DNA of 64,000 nucleotides from Pseudomonas sp. SID14000 (lineage in GTDB: Bacteria > Pseudomonadota > Gammaproteobacteria > Pseudomonadales > Pseudomonadaceae), in assembly GCF_002165135.1 (NCBI RefSeq), contig NZ_NFZQ01000005.1, positions 186,001-250,000 on the forward strand, read 5' to 3'. The number at the start of each line of letters is the position of its first letter. Positions within the stretch are counted from its first letter, which is position 1. Positions 54,978 to 64,000 of this stretch are shown here, in pieces. Made by a program: the position numbers and the translations under genes. The notes beneath the pieces were generated by a model. It was given only the letters and a program-made list of their open reading frames with translations, was not told the DNA's origin and did not search any database.

Positions 54978-55505
54978 TTAAATTAGTTCTCTGGCGATAG
55001 CTGCCAGATCGTCGAAAATCAGTGTAGTTTCAGGGACGCCTTTTTCCAGAGTCCGCTCGCCCTTGCCGGTTTTCACCAGCACGGGTTGTGCACCGACGGC
55101 CAGGGCGGCCTCCAGGTCACCTTTGCTGTCGCCAACGAACCAGACGCCTTCAAGGCCGACCTGGTAATGCTCGGCGATCGCCCGCAGCATGCCGGGCTTG
55201 GGCTTGCGGCAATCGCAGCCTTCATCCGGCCCGTGCGGGCAATACACGATGTGGCCCACCTCGCCACCCTGCTCGGCCACCAGCGCACGCAGGCGCGCGT
55301 GCATGGCCTCGAGGGTTGTCAGCGCGTAGTAGCCCCGGGCAATACCGGACTGGTTGGTGGCCACGGCCACCGTCCAGCCTGCCTTGCTCAACTGCGCGAT
55401 CGCTTCGACCGAGCCAGGGATCGGCACCCACTCGTCCAGCGTCTTGATGTAGGCGTCGGAGTCGTAGTTGATTACCCCGTCACGGTCGAGAATCAGCAGT
55501 TTCAA
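54978..55505 (-). CDS. gmhB: D-glycero-beta-D-manno-heptose 1,7-bisphosphate 7-phosphatase
   Basis: 175 aa. HAD motif LDRDGVINYDS (6-16), zinc-loop residues CPHGPDEGCDCRKPKPG (~93-109), ATNQSGIARG. Dephosphorylates heptose bisphosphate for LPS core synthesis. 3 bp after glyS, so co-transcribed with glyQS. Confidence 0.96.
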   Translation of the reverse strand: MKLLILDRDGVINYDSDAYIKTLDEWVPIPGSVEAIAQLSKAGWTVAVATNQSGIARGYYALTTLEAMHARLRALVAEQGGEVGHIVYCPHGPDEGCDCRKPKPGMLRAIAEHYQVGLEGVWFVGDSKGDLEAALAVGAQPVLVKTGKGERTLEKGVPETTLIFDDLAAIARELI

Positions 55506-55508
55506 GGC

Positions 55509-57560
55509 TTACCCCAGCAGCGAAATGTCGGCCACGCCCAGGAACAGACCGCGCAGGCGGCTGAGCAGGGCATAACGGTTGGCGCGTACCTTGGCATCCT
55601 CGGCGTTGACCATCACCGCCTCGAAGAAGGCATCGACCGGATCACGCAGGGCTGCCAGGCGGGCCAACGATTCGCTGTACTGGCGTGCAGCAGCCATCGG
55701 TTGCACAGCCTGGTCGGCCTGCTGGATGGCCGAGTACAGGGAGAACTCGTTGGCGTTGTCGAAGTACTTCGGCTCGACGTGATCGGCGATGGCGCCTTCG
55801 GCCTTGCTCAGCAGGTTCGAGACGCGCTTGTTCACCGCGGCCAGGGCCTCGGCTTCCGGCAGCTTGCGGAAGGCTTGTACAGCCTGTACGCGCTGGTCGA
55901 AGTCCAGGGCAGAACCTGGTTGCAGGGCACGTACCGACAGGTAGGTGGCCACGTCGATGCCTTCGTCTTCGTAACGCGCACGCAGGCGGTCGAAGATGAA
56001 CTCCAGCACCTGCTCGGCCAGGCCGGCGGCCTTGACCTTGGCGCCGAACTGCTTGACCGCGAACTCGACCGCGCCGGTCAGGTCCAGGTCCAGCTGTTTC
56101 TCGATCAGGATACGCAGCACGCCCAAGGCGGCACGGCGCAGGGCGTACGGGTCCTTGCTGCCGGTTGGCAACATGCCGATGCCGAAGATGCCGACCAAGG
56201 TGTCGAGCTTGTCGGCGATGGCCACGGCAGCACCGGTGAGGGTCTGTGGCAACTCGGCGCCAGCACCGCGTGGCATGTACTGCTCGTTCAGGGCCAGGGC
56301 CACGTCTTCCGGCTCACCGTCATTGAGCGCGTAGTAGTAACCGGCAACGCCCTGCATTTCAGGGAATTCGCCGACCATTTCGGTGGCCAGGTCGCACTTC
56401 GACAGCAGGCCGGCACGGCCGGCGCGCTGGGCGTCGCCGCCGATCAGCGGGGCGATGAAGGCGGCCAGTTTGGAAACGCGCTCTGCCTTGTCGTATACGG
56501 TACCCAGCTGAGCCTGGAACACCACGTTCTTCAGGCGCTCGTTGAAGGTTTCCAGCGGTTGCTTCTTGTCCTGCTTGAAGAAGAACTCGGCATCGGTCAG
56601 GCGTGGGCGCACGACCTTCTCGTTGCCTTGCACGATCTGTTTCGGATCGCGGCTCTCGACGTTGGCCACGGTGATGAAGCGCGGCAGCAGCTTGCCTTCG
56701 CTGTCCAGCAGGCAGAAGTACTTCTGGTTGTCCTGCATGGTGGTGATCAGGGCTTCCTGCGGCACTTCGAGGAAACGCTCCTCGAACGAGCACACCAGCG
56801 GCACCGGCCACTCGACCAGGGCGGTCACTTCGTCCAGCAGCGCCGGCGGCACGATGGCGCTGCCTTCCTGCTGCATCGCCAGCTCGGCGGTACGCTTGCT
56901 GATCAGCTCGCGGCGCTCGGCGAAGTCAGCCAGCACGTAGGCTTTGCGCAGGTCTTCGACGTAGTTGGCCGGGGTGGTGATGACCACGTTTTCCGGGTGG
57001 TGGAAGCGGTGGCCACGGGATTCACGGCCGGCCTTCTGCGACAGGATGGTGCAGTCGACCACCTGATCGCCCAGCAGCATCACCAGCCATTGGGTCGGGC
57101 GCACGAACTCTTCACGGCTGGCCGCCCAGCGCATGCGCTTGGGAATTGGCAGGTCGTTGAGCGAATCTTCGACGATGGTCGGCAGCAGGCCGCTGGTGGC
57201 CTTGCCCGGGATGTGCTGGGAGAAGCGCAGCTTGGGGCCGCTCTGGTCGATTTCCGACAGCTCCACGCCGCATTTCTTGGCAAAGCCCAAGGCAGCCTGG
57301 GTCGGCTCGCCGTCTTTGAAAGCAGCCTGCAGGGGTGGGCCGTCGATGTTGATGCTACGGTCAGGCTGCTGCACGTCCAGCTGGCGGATCAGCACGGCCA
57401 GGCGACGCGGCGCGGCGTATACCTGCTTGCCGGTGTAGTTCAGGCCAGCGGCCTGCAAGCCTTTCTCGATACCGGCCAGGAAGGCTTCACCGAGGCTGGC
57501 GAGGGCCTTCGGTGGCAGCTCTTCGGTGCCCAGTTCTACCAGGAAATCTTGAGCACTCAT
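55509..57560 (-). CDS. glyS: Glycine--tRNA ligase beta subunit
   Basis: 683 aa, full length: begins [20 protein letters not shown], with an HD-like middle and a C-terminal anticodon-binding DALR domain. Partner of GlyQ in the alpha2beta2 enzyme. Starts by ATGA overlap with glyQ. Confidence 0.98.
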   Translation of the reverse strand: MSAQDFLVELGTEELPPKALASLGEAFLAGIEKGLQAAGLNYTGKQVYAAPRRLAVLIRQLDVQQPDRSINIDGPPLQAAFKDGEPTQAALGFAKKCGVELSEIDQSGPKLRFSQHIPGKATSGLLPTIVEDSLNDLPIPKRMRWAASREEFVRPTQWLVMLLGDQVVDCTILSQKAGRESRGHRFHHPENVVITTPANYVEDLRKAYVLADFAERRELISKRTAELAMQQEGSAIVPPALLDEVTALVEWPVPLVCSFEERFLEVPQEALITTMQDNQKYFCLLDSEGKLLPRFITVANVESRDPKQIVQGNEKVVRPRLTDAEFFFKQDKKQPLETFNERLKNVVFQAQLGTVYDKAERVSKLAAFIAPLIGGDAQRAGRAGLLSKCDLATEMVGEFPEMQGVAGYYYALNDGEPEDVALALNEQYMPRGAGAELPQTLTGAAVAIADKLDTLVGIFGIGMLPTGSKDPYALRRAALGVLRILIEKQLDLDLTGAVEFAVKQFGAKVKAAGLAEQVLEFIFDRLRARYEDEGIDVATYLSVRALQPGSALDFDQRVQAVQAFRKLPEAEALAAVNKRVSNLLSKAEGAIADHVEPKYFDNANEFSLYSAIQQADQAVQPMAAARQYSESLARLAALRDPVDAFFEAVMVNAEDAKVRANRYALLSRLRGLFLGVADISLLG

Positions 57561-58504
57561 TGTGCAGCCTCCAGCTTAGCCAACACTTCGTCACGCAGTT
57601 CAGGGGTAGCCATCGGGAAGCCCAGGCGTGCACGGGCTTGCAGATAGCTTTGTGCCACGTCCCGGGCCAGGGTACGTACACGCAGGATGTAGCGCTGGCG
57701 CTCGGTTACCGAGATGGCGCGGCGGGCATCCAGCAGGTTGAAGGTGTGCGAGGCCTTCAGGACCATTTCATAGGTCGGCAGCGGCAGCTCCAGCTTGATC
57801 AGGCGGTTGGCTTCGCTTTCGTAGAAATCGAACAGTTCGAACAGCTTCTCGACGTTGGCGTGTTCGAAGTTGTAGGTCGACTGCTCCACCTCGTTCTGGT
57901 GGAACACGTCGCCATAGGTGACCTTGCCGAACGGGCCGTCGGCCCACACCAGGTCATACACCGAGTCGACGCCCTGGATGTACATGGCCAGGCGCTCGAG
58001 GCCGTAGGTGATTTCACCGGTGACCGGGTAGCACTCGATGCCGCCTACCTGCTGGAAGTAGGTGAACTGGGTGACTTCCATGCCGTTGAGCCAGATTTCC
58101 CAGCCCAGGCCCCAGGCGCCGAGGGTCGGCGATTCCCAGTTGTCTTCGACGAAGCGAATGTCGTGGACCAGCGGGTCCAGGCCGATGGCTTTCAGCGAGC
58201 CGAGGTACAGTTCCTGGAAGTTGGCCGGGTTGGGCTTCAGTACCACCTGGAACTGGTAGTAGTGCTGCAGGCGGTTGGGGTTTTCGCCATACCGCCCGTC
58301 GGCAGGGCGACGGCTAGGCTGCACATAGGCGGCGTTCCAGGTTTCTGGACCGACGGCGCGCAGGAATGTAGCGGTGTGGAAAGTGCCGGCGCCTACTTCC
58401 ATATCGTAGGGCTGAAGCACCACACAACCTTGCTCGGCCCAGTAGTTCTGCAGGGCGAGGATCAGGTCTTGGAAGGTACGCACGGCTGGCGTAGGCTGGC
58501 TCAC
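57557..58504 (-). CDS. glyQ: Glycine--tRNA ligase alpha subunit
   Basis: 315 aa from GTG 58504 ([19 protein letters not shown]); AGGTGA six bases upstream supports this over a GTG at 58513. Class II catalytic core with [20 protein letters not shown]. First gene of glyQ-glyS-gmhB. Confidence 0.97.
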   Translation of the reverse strand: MSQPTPAVRTFQDLILALQNYWAEQGCVVLQPYDMEVGAGTFHTATFLRAVGPETWNAAYVQPSRRPADGRYGENPNRLQHYYQFQVVLKPNPANFQELYLGSLKAIGLDPLVHDIRFVEDNWESPTLGAWGLGWEIWLNGMEVTQFTYFQQVGGIECYPVTGEITYGLERLAMYIQGVDSVYDLVWADGPFGKVTYGDVFHQNEVEQSTYNFEHANVEKLFELFDFYESEANRLIKLELPLPTYEMVLKASHTFNLLDARRAISVTERQRYILRVRTLARDVAQSYLQARARLGFPMATPELRDEVLAKLEAAQ

Positions 58505-58587
58505 GAAATTCACCTGTATCTGGGGATGCGGATGTAAAGAGCGGGAGTATAACCTGATTCGCCTCGCCCTCTACTCATTGGAGCCTT

Positions 58588-59139
58588 ATGCCACGCTGCT
58601 TTTGGTGTACCGACGATCCGTTGTACCAGGCCTACCATGACCAGGAATGGGGAACGCCCCAGCGTGACCCGGCATTGCTGTTCGAGATGCTTTTGCTCGA
58701 AGGGTTCCAGGCGGGGCTTTCGTGGATCACCGTATTGCGCAAACGCGAGCGTTATCGCGAGGTGATGCACGGCTTCGATCCGGTGAAACTCGCCGTCATG
58801 AGCGACGAACGCATCGAGGAGTTGATGCAGGATGCCGGCATCATCCGCAACCGCCTCAAGCTCAAGGCTGCCAGGCGTAACGCGCAGGCCTGGCTGGCTG
58901 TGGATAACCCTGCCGAATGGCTGTGGTCGTTTGTTGGTGGTGCGCCGAAGATCAACCATTTCAGCGATCGCAGCGAAGTGCCGGCGGTTACCGACCAAGC
59001 CAAGGCCATGAGCAAGGCCCTGCAGAAAGCCGGCTTCACTTTCGTTGGCCCGACCATCTGCTACGCCTTCATGCAGGCCACCGGCATGGTCATGGACCAC
59101 ACCACCGATTGCGATCGCTACGCCGCCTTGTTGCGCTGA
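58588..59139 (+). CDS. tag: DNA-3-methyladenine glycosylase I
   Basis: 183 aa. Zinc-site residues Cys4, His17, and the C-terminal His/Cys pair in DHTTDC; EGFQAGLSWITVLRKRE is the active-site segment. Removes 3-methyladenine from DNA. Divergent from glyQ, 83 bp apart. Has a DnaA box at 58899-58907. Confidence 0.95.
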   Translation: MPRCFWCTDDPLYQAYHDQEWGTPQRDPALLFEMLLLEGFQAGLSWITVLRKRERYREVMHGFDPVKLAVMSDERIEELMQDAGIIRNRLKLKAARRNAQAWLAVDNPAEWLWSFVGGAPKINHFSDRSEVPAVTDQAKAMSKALQKAGFTFVGPTICYAFMQATGMVMDHTTDCDRYAALLR

Positions 59140-59180
59140 GGGGTTACAATGCGCGCCTTGCTGAAATAAGGAATTCGCCT

Positions 59181-60068
59181 GTGGAAAAGTTCAAGGGCGC
59201 CCTGATGGTCGGGGTGCTGCGTCTGTTTGCCAAGCTGCCCTGGGGCGCTGTGCAGCGCGTCGGCGCCGGTATCGGCTGGCTGATGTGGAAGATCCCCAAC
59301 GGCTCGCGCAATGTCGTGCGTATCAACCTGGCCAAGTGCTTCCCGGAGATGGACCCGGTCGAGCGCGAGCAGCTGGTGGGCCGCGCGTTGAAGGATATCG
59401 GTAAATCCTTCGTCGAAAGCGCCTGTGCCTGGATCTGGCCGCCGCAGCGCTCGCTGGAGCTGGTCAAGGAAGTGCACGGCCTGGAAGTGCTGGAGCAGGC
59501 CCTGGCCTCGGGCAAGGGCGTGGTTGGCATCACCAGCCACCTGGGTAACTGGGAAGTGCTGAACCACTTCTACTGCAACCAGTGCAAACCAATCATCTTC
59601 TACCGCCCGCCGAAGCTGAAGGCGGTGGATGACCTGCTGCGCGAGCAGCGGGTGCAGATGGGCAACCGCGTGGCGCCTTCGACCAAGGAAGGCATCCTCA
59701 GCGTGATCAAGGAAGTGCGCCGTGGTGGCCAGGTGGGTATTCCTGCCGATCCGGAGCCGGCGGAGTCTGCGGGGGTATTCGTGCCGTTCCTGGGAACCCA
59801 GGCGCTGACCAGCAAGTTCGTGCCGAACATGCTGGCCGGGGGCAAGGCGGTGGGGGTGTTCCTGCATGCCCTGCGGCTGCCGGATGGCTCGGGCTTCAAG
59901 GTGTTCCTGGAGGCGGCGCCGGAAGAGATGTACAGCACCGACGTGACGGTGTCGGCGGCGGCGATGAGCAAAGTGGTCGAGCGCTATGTGCGCGAGTACC
60001 CGAGCCAGTACATGTGGAGCATGAAGCGCTTCAAGAAGCGCCCGGCCGGCGAGGCGCGCTGGTACTGA
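59181..60068 (+). CDS. Lipid A biosynthesis lauroyl-type acyltransferase
   Basis: 295 aa from GTG 59181 with AAGGAA upstream. LpxL/HtrB fold: N-terminal membrane helix (LMVGVLRLFAKLPWGAVQ), catalytic HX4E in TSHLGNWEV, and IPADPEPAESAG in the acceptor region. Adds a secondary acyl chain to lipid A precursor. 41 bp after tag. Which acyl chain is not decidable. Confidence 0.9.
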   Translation: MEKFKGALMVGVLRLFAKLPWGAVQRVGAGIGWLMWKIPNGSRNVVRINLAKCFPEMDPVEREQLVGRALKDIGKSFVESACAWIWPPQRSLELVKEVHGLEVLEQALASGKGVVGITSHLGNWEVLNHFYCNQCKPIIFYRPPKLKAVDDLLREQRVQMGNRVAPSTKEGILSVIKEVRRGGQVGIPADPEPAESAGVFVPFLGTQALTSKFVPNMLAGGKAVGVFLHALRLPDGSGFKVFLEAAPEEMYSTDVTVSAAAMSKVVERYVREYPSQYMWSMKRFKKRPAGEARWY

Positions 60069-60126
60069 GTTATCCACTGCTCTTCCAGTAGGCTGAATGC
60101 ACTTCTGCCTGTGGTAGCAGGTACCT

Positions 60127-60198
60127 TGTGGGAGCGGGTTTACCCGCGAATGCAATGTTGGCTTCACCGGCGCATTCGCGGGTGAACCCGCTCCCACA
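60127..60198. repeat. REP element pair (inverted)
   Basis: TGTGGGAGCGGGTTTACCCG with CGGGTGAACCCGCTCCCACA as mirror, and GCGAATGC / GCATTCGC inside. Between the acyltransferase and the TPR gene. Confidence 0.9.
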
Positions 60199-60207
60199 GG
60201 GACCGCG

Positions 60208-60522
60208 TCAGCTTGAGATTTTGTCGAGCTTCTTCAGGAACACAGTCATCTCTTTCTCGGCCTGCTTGTCCCCATGGGCCTGCGCCGCGACGATCCCCTC
60301 CTCCCAGGCCTTGCGCGCCGCCGCCAGGTCACCCTGCAGCTGATGCGCCTTGCCCAGCAGCTTCCATGCCGCCGAGTACTTCGGGTCCTGTTCCACGCAG
60401 CGCGCCAGATGCACCGCCGCTTCAGCGCCATTGCCTTCATCCAGCCAGGCTTTACCCAGCCCGAACCGGAGCAATGGGTTATCCACACCCTTGGCCAGCA
60501 TCTTCTCCAGCGATTCGCGCAT
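60208..60522 (-). CDS. Small TPR protein
   Basis: 104 aa. Two or three TPR helices (NPLLRFGLGKAWLDEGNGAE, then YSAAWKLLGKAHQLQGDLAA, then ARKAWEEGIVAAQ). Protein-protein interaction; function unknown. Follows trkA by 11 bp and is probably co-transcribed. Confidence 0.8.
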   Translation of the reverse strand: MRESLEKMLAKGVDNPLLRFGLGKAWLDEGNGAEAAVHLARCVEQDPKYSAAWKLLGKAHQLQGDLAAARKAWEEGIVAAQAHGDKQAEKEMTVFLKKLDKISS

Positions 60523-60533
60523 GCCCTGTATTC

Positions 60534-61907
60534 CTAGAAGAAACTCAAGCCGACGTGGAACAGCTTCTCCACATCCCGAATATGCTTTTTATCCACAACG
60601 AACAGGATCACATGGTCGCCCGATTCGATCATGGTGTCGTCGTGGGCAATCATCACCTCTTCGTCACGAATGATCGCGCCGATGGTAGTGCCCGGCGGCA
60701 GGGCGATGTCTTCGATCGCCTTGCCGACCACCTTGCTCGACTTCGAATCCCCGTGCGCCACCGCTTCGATAGCTTCGGCAGCGCCACGGCGCAGCGAGTG
60801 CACGCTGACGATGTCGCCTCGGCGCACGTGCGCCAGCAGGGTGCCGATGGTGGCCAGCTGCGGGCTGATGGCGATGTCGATGTCGCCACCCTGCACCAGG
60901 TCGACATAGGCCGGGTTGTTGATGATGGTCATCACCTTTCGCGCACCCAGGCGCTTGGCCAGCAGCGACGACATGATGTTGGCCTCGTCGTCGTTGGTCA
61001 GGGCCAGGAAGATGTCGGCGTCGGCGATGTTCTCCTCGAGCATCAGGTCCTTGTCCGAGGCGCTGCCCTGCAGCACCACGGTGCTTTCCAGGGTATCGGA
61101 GAGGTGCCGGCAACGGGCCGGGCTCATCTCGATGATCTTCACCTGGTAGCGGCTTTCGATTGCTTCGGCCAGGCGCTCGCCGATCTGACCGCCACCGGCG
61201 ATGACCACACGCTTGTTGGTTTCGTCGATGCGGCGCAGCTCGCCCATCACCGCGCGGATGTCCTTCTTCGCGGCGATGAAGAACACTTCGTCGTCTGCTT
61301 CGATCACCGTGTCGCCCCGCGGGGTGATGGGGCGGTCGCGGCGGAAGATGGCCGCCACGCGGGTGTCGACGTTGGGCATGTGTGCGCGGATCTGGCGCAG
61401 TTGCTGGCCCACCAGCGGGCCGCCGTAGTACGCCTTCACTGCCACCAGCTGGGCCTTGCCTTCGGCGAAGTCGATCACCTGCAGCGAGCCTGGGTGCTCG
61501 ATCAGGCGCTTGATGTAGTTGGTCACCACCTGCTCTGGGCTGATCAGCACGTCGACCGGGATATGGTCGTTGTCGAACAGCTCTTCACGGGTCAGGTAGG
61601 CCGACTCGCGCACCCGTGCGATCTTGGTCGGGGTGTGGAACAGCGAATAGGCCACCTGGCAGGCGACCATGTTGGTCTCGTCACTATTGGTTACCGCTAC
61701 CAGCATGTCAGCGTCGTCGGCACCGGCCTGGCGCAGCACTGTAGGCAGCGAGCCACGGCCTTGCACGGTGCGGATGTCCAGGCGATCGCCCAAGTCGCGC
61801 AGGCGGTCGCCGTCAGTGTCGACCACGGTGATGTCATTGGCTTCGCTGGCCAAGTGCTCCGCCAGCGTACCGCCTACCTGGCCTGCGCCGAGGATGATGA
61901 TCTTCAT
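60534..61907 (-). CDS. trkA: Trk potassium uptake regulatory subunit TrkA
   Basis: 457 aa. Two RCK domains in tandem, each with a nucleotide site ([15 protein letters not shown] at 4-18; [15 protein letters not shown] near 235) and a TrkA_C domain after each. NAD(H)-binding gate for the TrkH/TrkG potassium channel. After rsmB in the same orientation, 23 bp apart. Confidence 0.97.
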   Translation of the reverse strand: MKIIILGAGQVGGTLAEHLASEANDITVVDTDGDRLRDLGDRLDIRTVQGRGSLPTVLRQAGADDADMLVAVTNSDETNMVACQVAYSLFHTPTKIARVRESAYLTREELFDNDHIPVDVLISPEQVVTNYIKRLIEHPGSLQVIDFAEGKAQLVAVKAYYGGPLVGQQLRQIRAHMPNVDTRVAAIFRRDRPITPRGDTVIEADDEVFFIAAKKDIRAVMGELRRIDETNKRVVIAGGGQIGERLAEAIESRYQVKIIEMSPARCRHLSDTLESTVVLQGSASDKDLMLEENIADADIFLALTNDDEANIMSSLLAKRLGARKVMTIINNPAYVDLVQGGDIDIAISPQLATIGTLLAHVRRGDIVSVHSLRRGAAEAIEAVAHGDSKSSKVVGKAIEDIALPPGTTIGAIIRDEEVMIAHDDTMIESGDHVILFVVDKKHIRDVEKLFHVGLSFF

Positions 61908-61930
61908 CCGCTACTCCCTACCTTTTGTTC

Positions 61931-63241
61931 TTATCCGCGTGAGGCGGCGATCTTGATCAGTTTGGCATAGTAGAAACCGTCGTGGCCGCCTTCCTGGGCC
62001 AGCAACTGGCGCCCGTGGGGCTGGCGCAGACCGGCTTCGGTGGCCAGGTCCAGCTCACGGGCGCCCGGGGTGCGGGCAAGGAAGGCATCGATCACTTCGG
62101 TGTTCTCGGTCGGCAGGCTGGAGCAGGTGGCGTACAGCAGCATGCCCCCCACTTCCAGCGTCGGCCACAGGGCATCGAGCAGTTCGCCTTGCAACGTGGC
62201 CAGGGCCGGGATGTCGTCGGCCTGACGGGTCAGTTTGATGTCCGGATGGCGGCGGATCACGCCGGTGGCCGAGCACGGTGCGTCGAGCAGGATGCGCTGG
62301 AACGGCTTGCCGTCCCACCAGCTGGCGGTGTCGCGAGCATCGCAGGCGATCAGCTCGGCGTCCAGCTGCAGGCGGTCGAGGTTCTCGCGCACACGGGTCA
62401 GGCGCTTGGCTTCGAGGTCGATGGCCACCACGTGGGCCAGGCCGGCTTCGGCTTCCAGCAGATGGCAGGTCTTGCCGCCCGGTGCACAGCAGGCGTCGAG
62501 CACGCGCTGGCCGGGGGCCAGTTCCAGCAGGTCGGCGGACAGCTGCGCGGCTTCGTCCTGCACGCTTACCCAGCCTTCGGCAAAACCTGGCAGGCCGCGC
62601 ACGTCGCAGGCTTCGGCCAGCACGATGCCGTCACGGCTGTACTGGCAGGCGCTGGCGGCAACGCCCGCCTCGGCCAGCAGTGCCAGGTAGGCGTCGCGGC
62701 TGTGGTGGCGGCGGTTGACCCGCAAGATCATTGGCGGGTGGGCGTTGTTGGCGGCACAGATGGCCTCCCACTGCTCCGGCCAGAAGGCCTTGAGCGACTT
62801 CTGCAGCCAGCGCGGGTGGGCGGTGCGCACCACCGGGTCGCGTTCCATGCCGGCCAGCAGTTCTTCGCCTTCGCGTTGGGCGCGGCGCAGCACGGCATTG
62901 AGCAGGCCCTTGGCCCACGGTTTCTTCAGCTTGTCGGCGCAGCCGACGGTCTCGCCGATGGCGGCGTGGGCCGGGATACGGCTGTAAAACAGCTGGTACA
63001 GGCCGACCAGCAGCAGCGCCTGCACATCGGTATCGGCGGCCTTGAACGGCTTCTGCAGCAGCTGCGCGGCCAGCAGGTCGAGGCGTGGCTGCCAGCGCGC
63101 GGTGCCGAACGCCAGGTCCTGGGTCAGGCCGCGGTCGCGTTCATCGACCTTGTCCAGTTGCGCCGGCAGCGAGCTGTTCAGCGAGGCCTTGCCGCTGAGC
63201 ACAGCAGCAAGGGCACGGGCGGCGGCGAGGCGTGGGTTCAT
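61931..63241 (-). CDS. rsmB: 16S rRNA (cytosine967-C5)-methyltransferase
   Basis: 436 aa. N-terminal NusB-like RNA-binding domain, then the Fmu domain: [31 protein letters not shown] with one catalytic Cys and YATCS with the other. Overlaps fmt by 4 bp (ATGA). Confidence 0.97.
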   Translation of the reverse strand: MNPRLAAARALAAVLSGKASLNSSLPAQLDKVDERDRGLTQDLAFGTARWQPRLDLLAAQLLQKPFKAADTDVQALLLVGLYQLFYSRIPAHAAIGETVGCADKLKKPWAKGLLNAVLRRAQREGEELLAGMERDPVVRTAHPRWLQKSLKAFWPEQWEAICAANNAHPPMILRVNRRHHSRDAYLALLAEAGVAASACQYSRDGIVLAEACDVRGLPGFAEGWVSVQDEAAQLSADLLELAPGQRVLDACCAPGGKTCHLLEAEAGLAHVVAIDLEAKRLTRVRENLDRLQLDAELIACDARDTASWWDGKPFQRILLDAPCSATGVIRRHPDIKLTRQADDIPALATLQGELLDALWPTLEVGGMLLYATCSSLPTENTEVIDAFLARTPGARELDLATEAGLRQPHGRQLLAQEGGHDGFYYAKLIKIAASRG

Positions 63242-64000
63242 TGGCCCAGTACCTTGCCGCTGGCGAATTTCTCACGGCGGCTGTTGAACAGGTCGCTGAA
63301 GTTCAGCGCCTTGCCGCCGGGCAGTTGCAGGCGGGTCAGGCTCAGCGACTGATCACCGCAGGCGACCACCAGGCCGTCCTTGCTGGCGGAGAGGATCTCG
63401 CCGGGGGTGCCTGTCGCTGTGGACACGTTGGCGGCCAGCACTTTCACGCTTTCGCCATCGAGGGTGCTGTGGCACACCGGCCACGGGTTGAAGGCACGGA
63501 TCAAGCGCTCCAGCTCGGCGGCCGGGCGGCTCCAGTCGATACGCGCTTCGTCTTTGTTCAGCTTGTGCGCATAGGTGGCCAGGGTATCGTCTTGCACTTC
63601 ACCGTGCAGCGAACCGTCGGCCAGGCCGGCGATGGCCTGGACTACAGCCGGCGGGCCCATTTGTGCGAGGCGGTCGTGCAGGCTGCCGCCGGTGTCTTCG
63701 GCGCTGATTGGGGTGGCTACCTTGAGCAGCATCGGGCCGGTGTCCAGGCCTGCTTCCATGCGCATCACGGTCACACCGCTCTCGGCGTCGCCGGCTTCCA
63801 CGGCACGCTGGATCGGTGCGGCACCGCGCCAGCGTGGCAGCAGGGAGGCGTGGCTGTTGATACAGCCCAGGCGCGGGATATCCAGCACCACCTGCGGCAG
63901 GATCAGGCCATAAGCGACCACCACCATCAGGTCCGGCTGCAGCGCGGCCAGTTCGGCCTGGGCTTCGGCGTTGCGCAGGGTCGGCGGCTGGAATACCGGG
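63238..64000 (-). CDS. fmt: Methionyl-tRNA formyltransferase, 5' end missing
   Basis: 254 codons visible; the start lies right of the window (expected ~310 aa). Present: [20 protein letters not shown], the formyl-site segment [19 protein letters not shown] with the His, and the C-terminal OB-like domain ending FASGKVLGQ. Formylates initiator Met-tRNA. The def gene normally follows upstream, outside the window. Confidence 0.97.
   Translation of the reverse strand, partial: PVFQPPTLRNAEAQAELAALQPDLMVVVAYGLILPQVVLDIPRLGCINSHASLLPRWRGAAPIQRAVEAGDAESGVTVMRMEAGLDTGPMLLKVATPISAEDTGGSLHDRLAQMGPPAVVQAIAGLADGSLHGEVQDDTLATYAHKLNKDEARIDWSRPAAELERLIRAFNPWPVCHSTLDGESVKVLAANVSTATGTPGEILSASKDGLVVACGDQSLSLTRLQLPGGKALNFSDLFNSRREKFASGKVLGQ

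Overview
The window is a 64 kb piece of a Pseudomonas chromosome centred on the replication origin, most likely from the P. putida group. The evidence is the order parB-parA-rsmG-mnmG-mnmE-yidC-yidD-rnpA-rpmH-oriC-dnaA-dnaN-recF-gyrB, the near-identity of many proteins to P. putida proteins as I recall them, and several copies of the 35-bp P. putida REP element. Assignment is from pattern recognition; no database search was run.

Layout. (1) 1-16793: an accessory siderophore locus. It holds a 5'-truncated NRPS (Cy-A-carrier), a flavin N-hydroxylase, a convergent second NRPS (partial C-carrier-C), a lone ECF sigma factor, two fused ABC half-transporters of the YbtPQ/BarAB type, a two-permease/ATPase/lipoprotein iron-siderophore importer, and a TonB-dependent receptor. 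The set matches the anguibactin/acinetobactin/pseudomonine family. (2) 16975-21235: glmS, a DeoR-type regulator and glmU, all on the minus strand. The siderophore locus abuts the 3' end of glmS, which is the classical attTn7 position. (3) 21350-28472: the ATP synthase operon atpIBEFHAGDC. (4) 28621-37356: parB, parA, rsmG, mnmG, mnmE, yidC, yidD, rnpA and rpmH on the minus strand. (5) 37357-37951: oriC with perfect DnaA boxes; a second DnaA-box cluster lies at 32950-33230 between mnmG and mnmE. (6) 37952-44178: dnaA-dnaN-recF-gyrB on the plus strand, with two parS sites inside recF. (7) 44242-49360: a small RcnB-like protein, then a sulfide-oxidation unit (FisR-type sigma54 activator, persulfide dioxygenase, sulfide:quinone reductase, TauE/SafE transporter). 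(8) 49349-53780: LysR regulator, GMC dehydrogenase and MFS transporter. (9) 54146-64000: housekeeping genes plsC, gmhB, glyS, glyQ, tag, a lipid A acyltransferase, a TPR protein, trkA, rsmB and a 5'-truncated fmt.

How the parts work together. In the siderophore locus, the carrier domain of the Cy-A-carrier protein has lost its phosphopantetheine serine, while the separate carrier-C protein has an intact one. The likely scheme is that the A domain loads the other protein's carrier in trans and the final C domain releases the chain onto an N-hydroxylated amine made by the monooxygenase. Two transporters would handle export and five genes re-uptake, with Fur-type control at the divergent NRPS/sigma promoter. 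The aryl-acid genes and amine decarboxylase expected of the family are not in the window and would lie to the left. In the sulfide unit, the activator carries the three-cysteine spacing of FisR, and the gap before the dioxygenase gene has a -24/-12-like element and five ACTG(C/T)CA repeats.

The strongest points for follow-up are the serine-less carrier and its in-trans partner, the placement at glmS, the parS sites embedded twice in the same reading frame of recF, the large excess of perfect DnaA boxes across the window, and the repeat array of the sulfide regulon.
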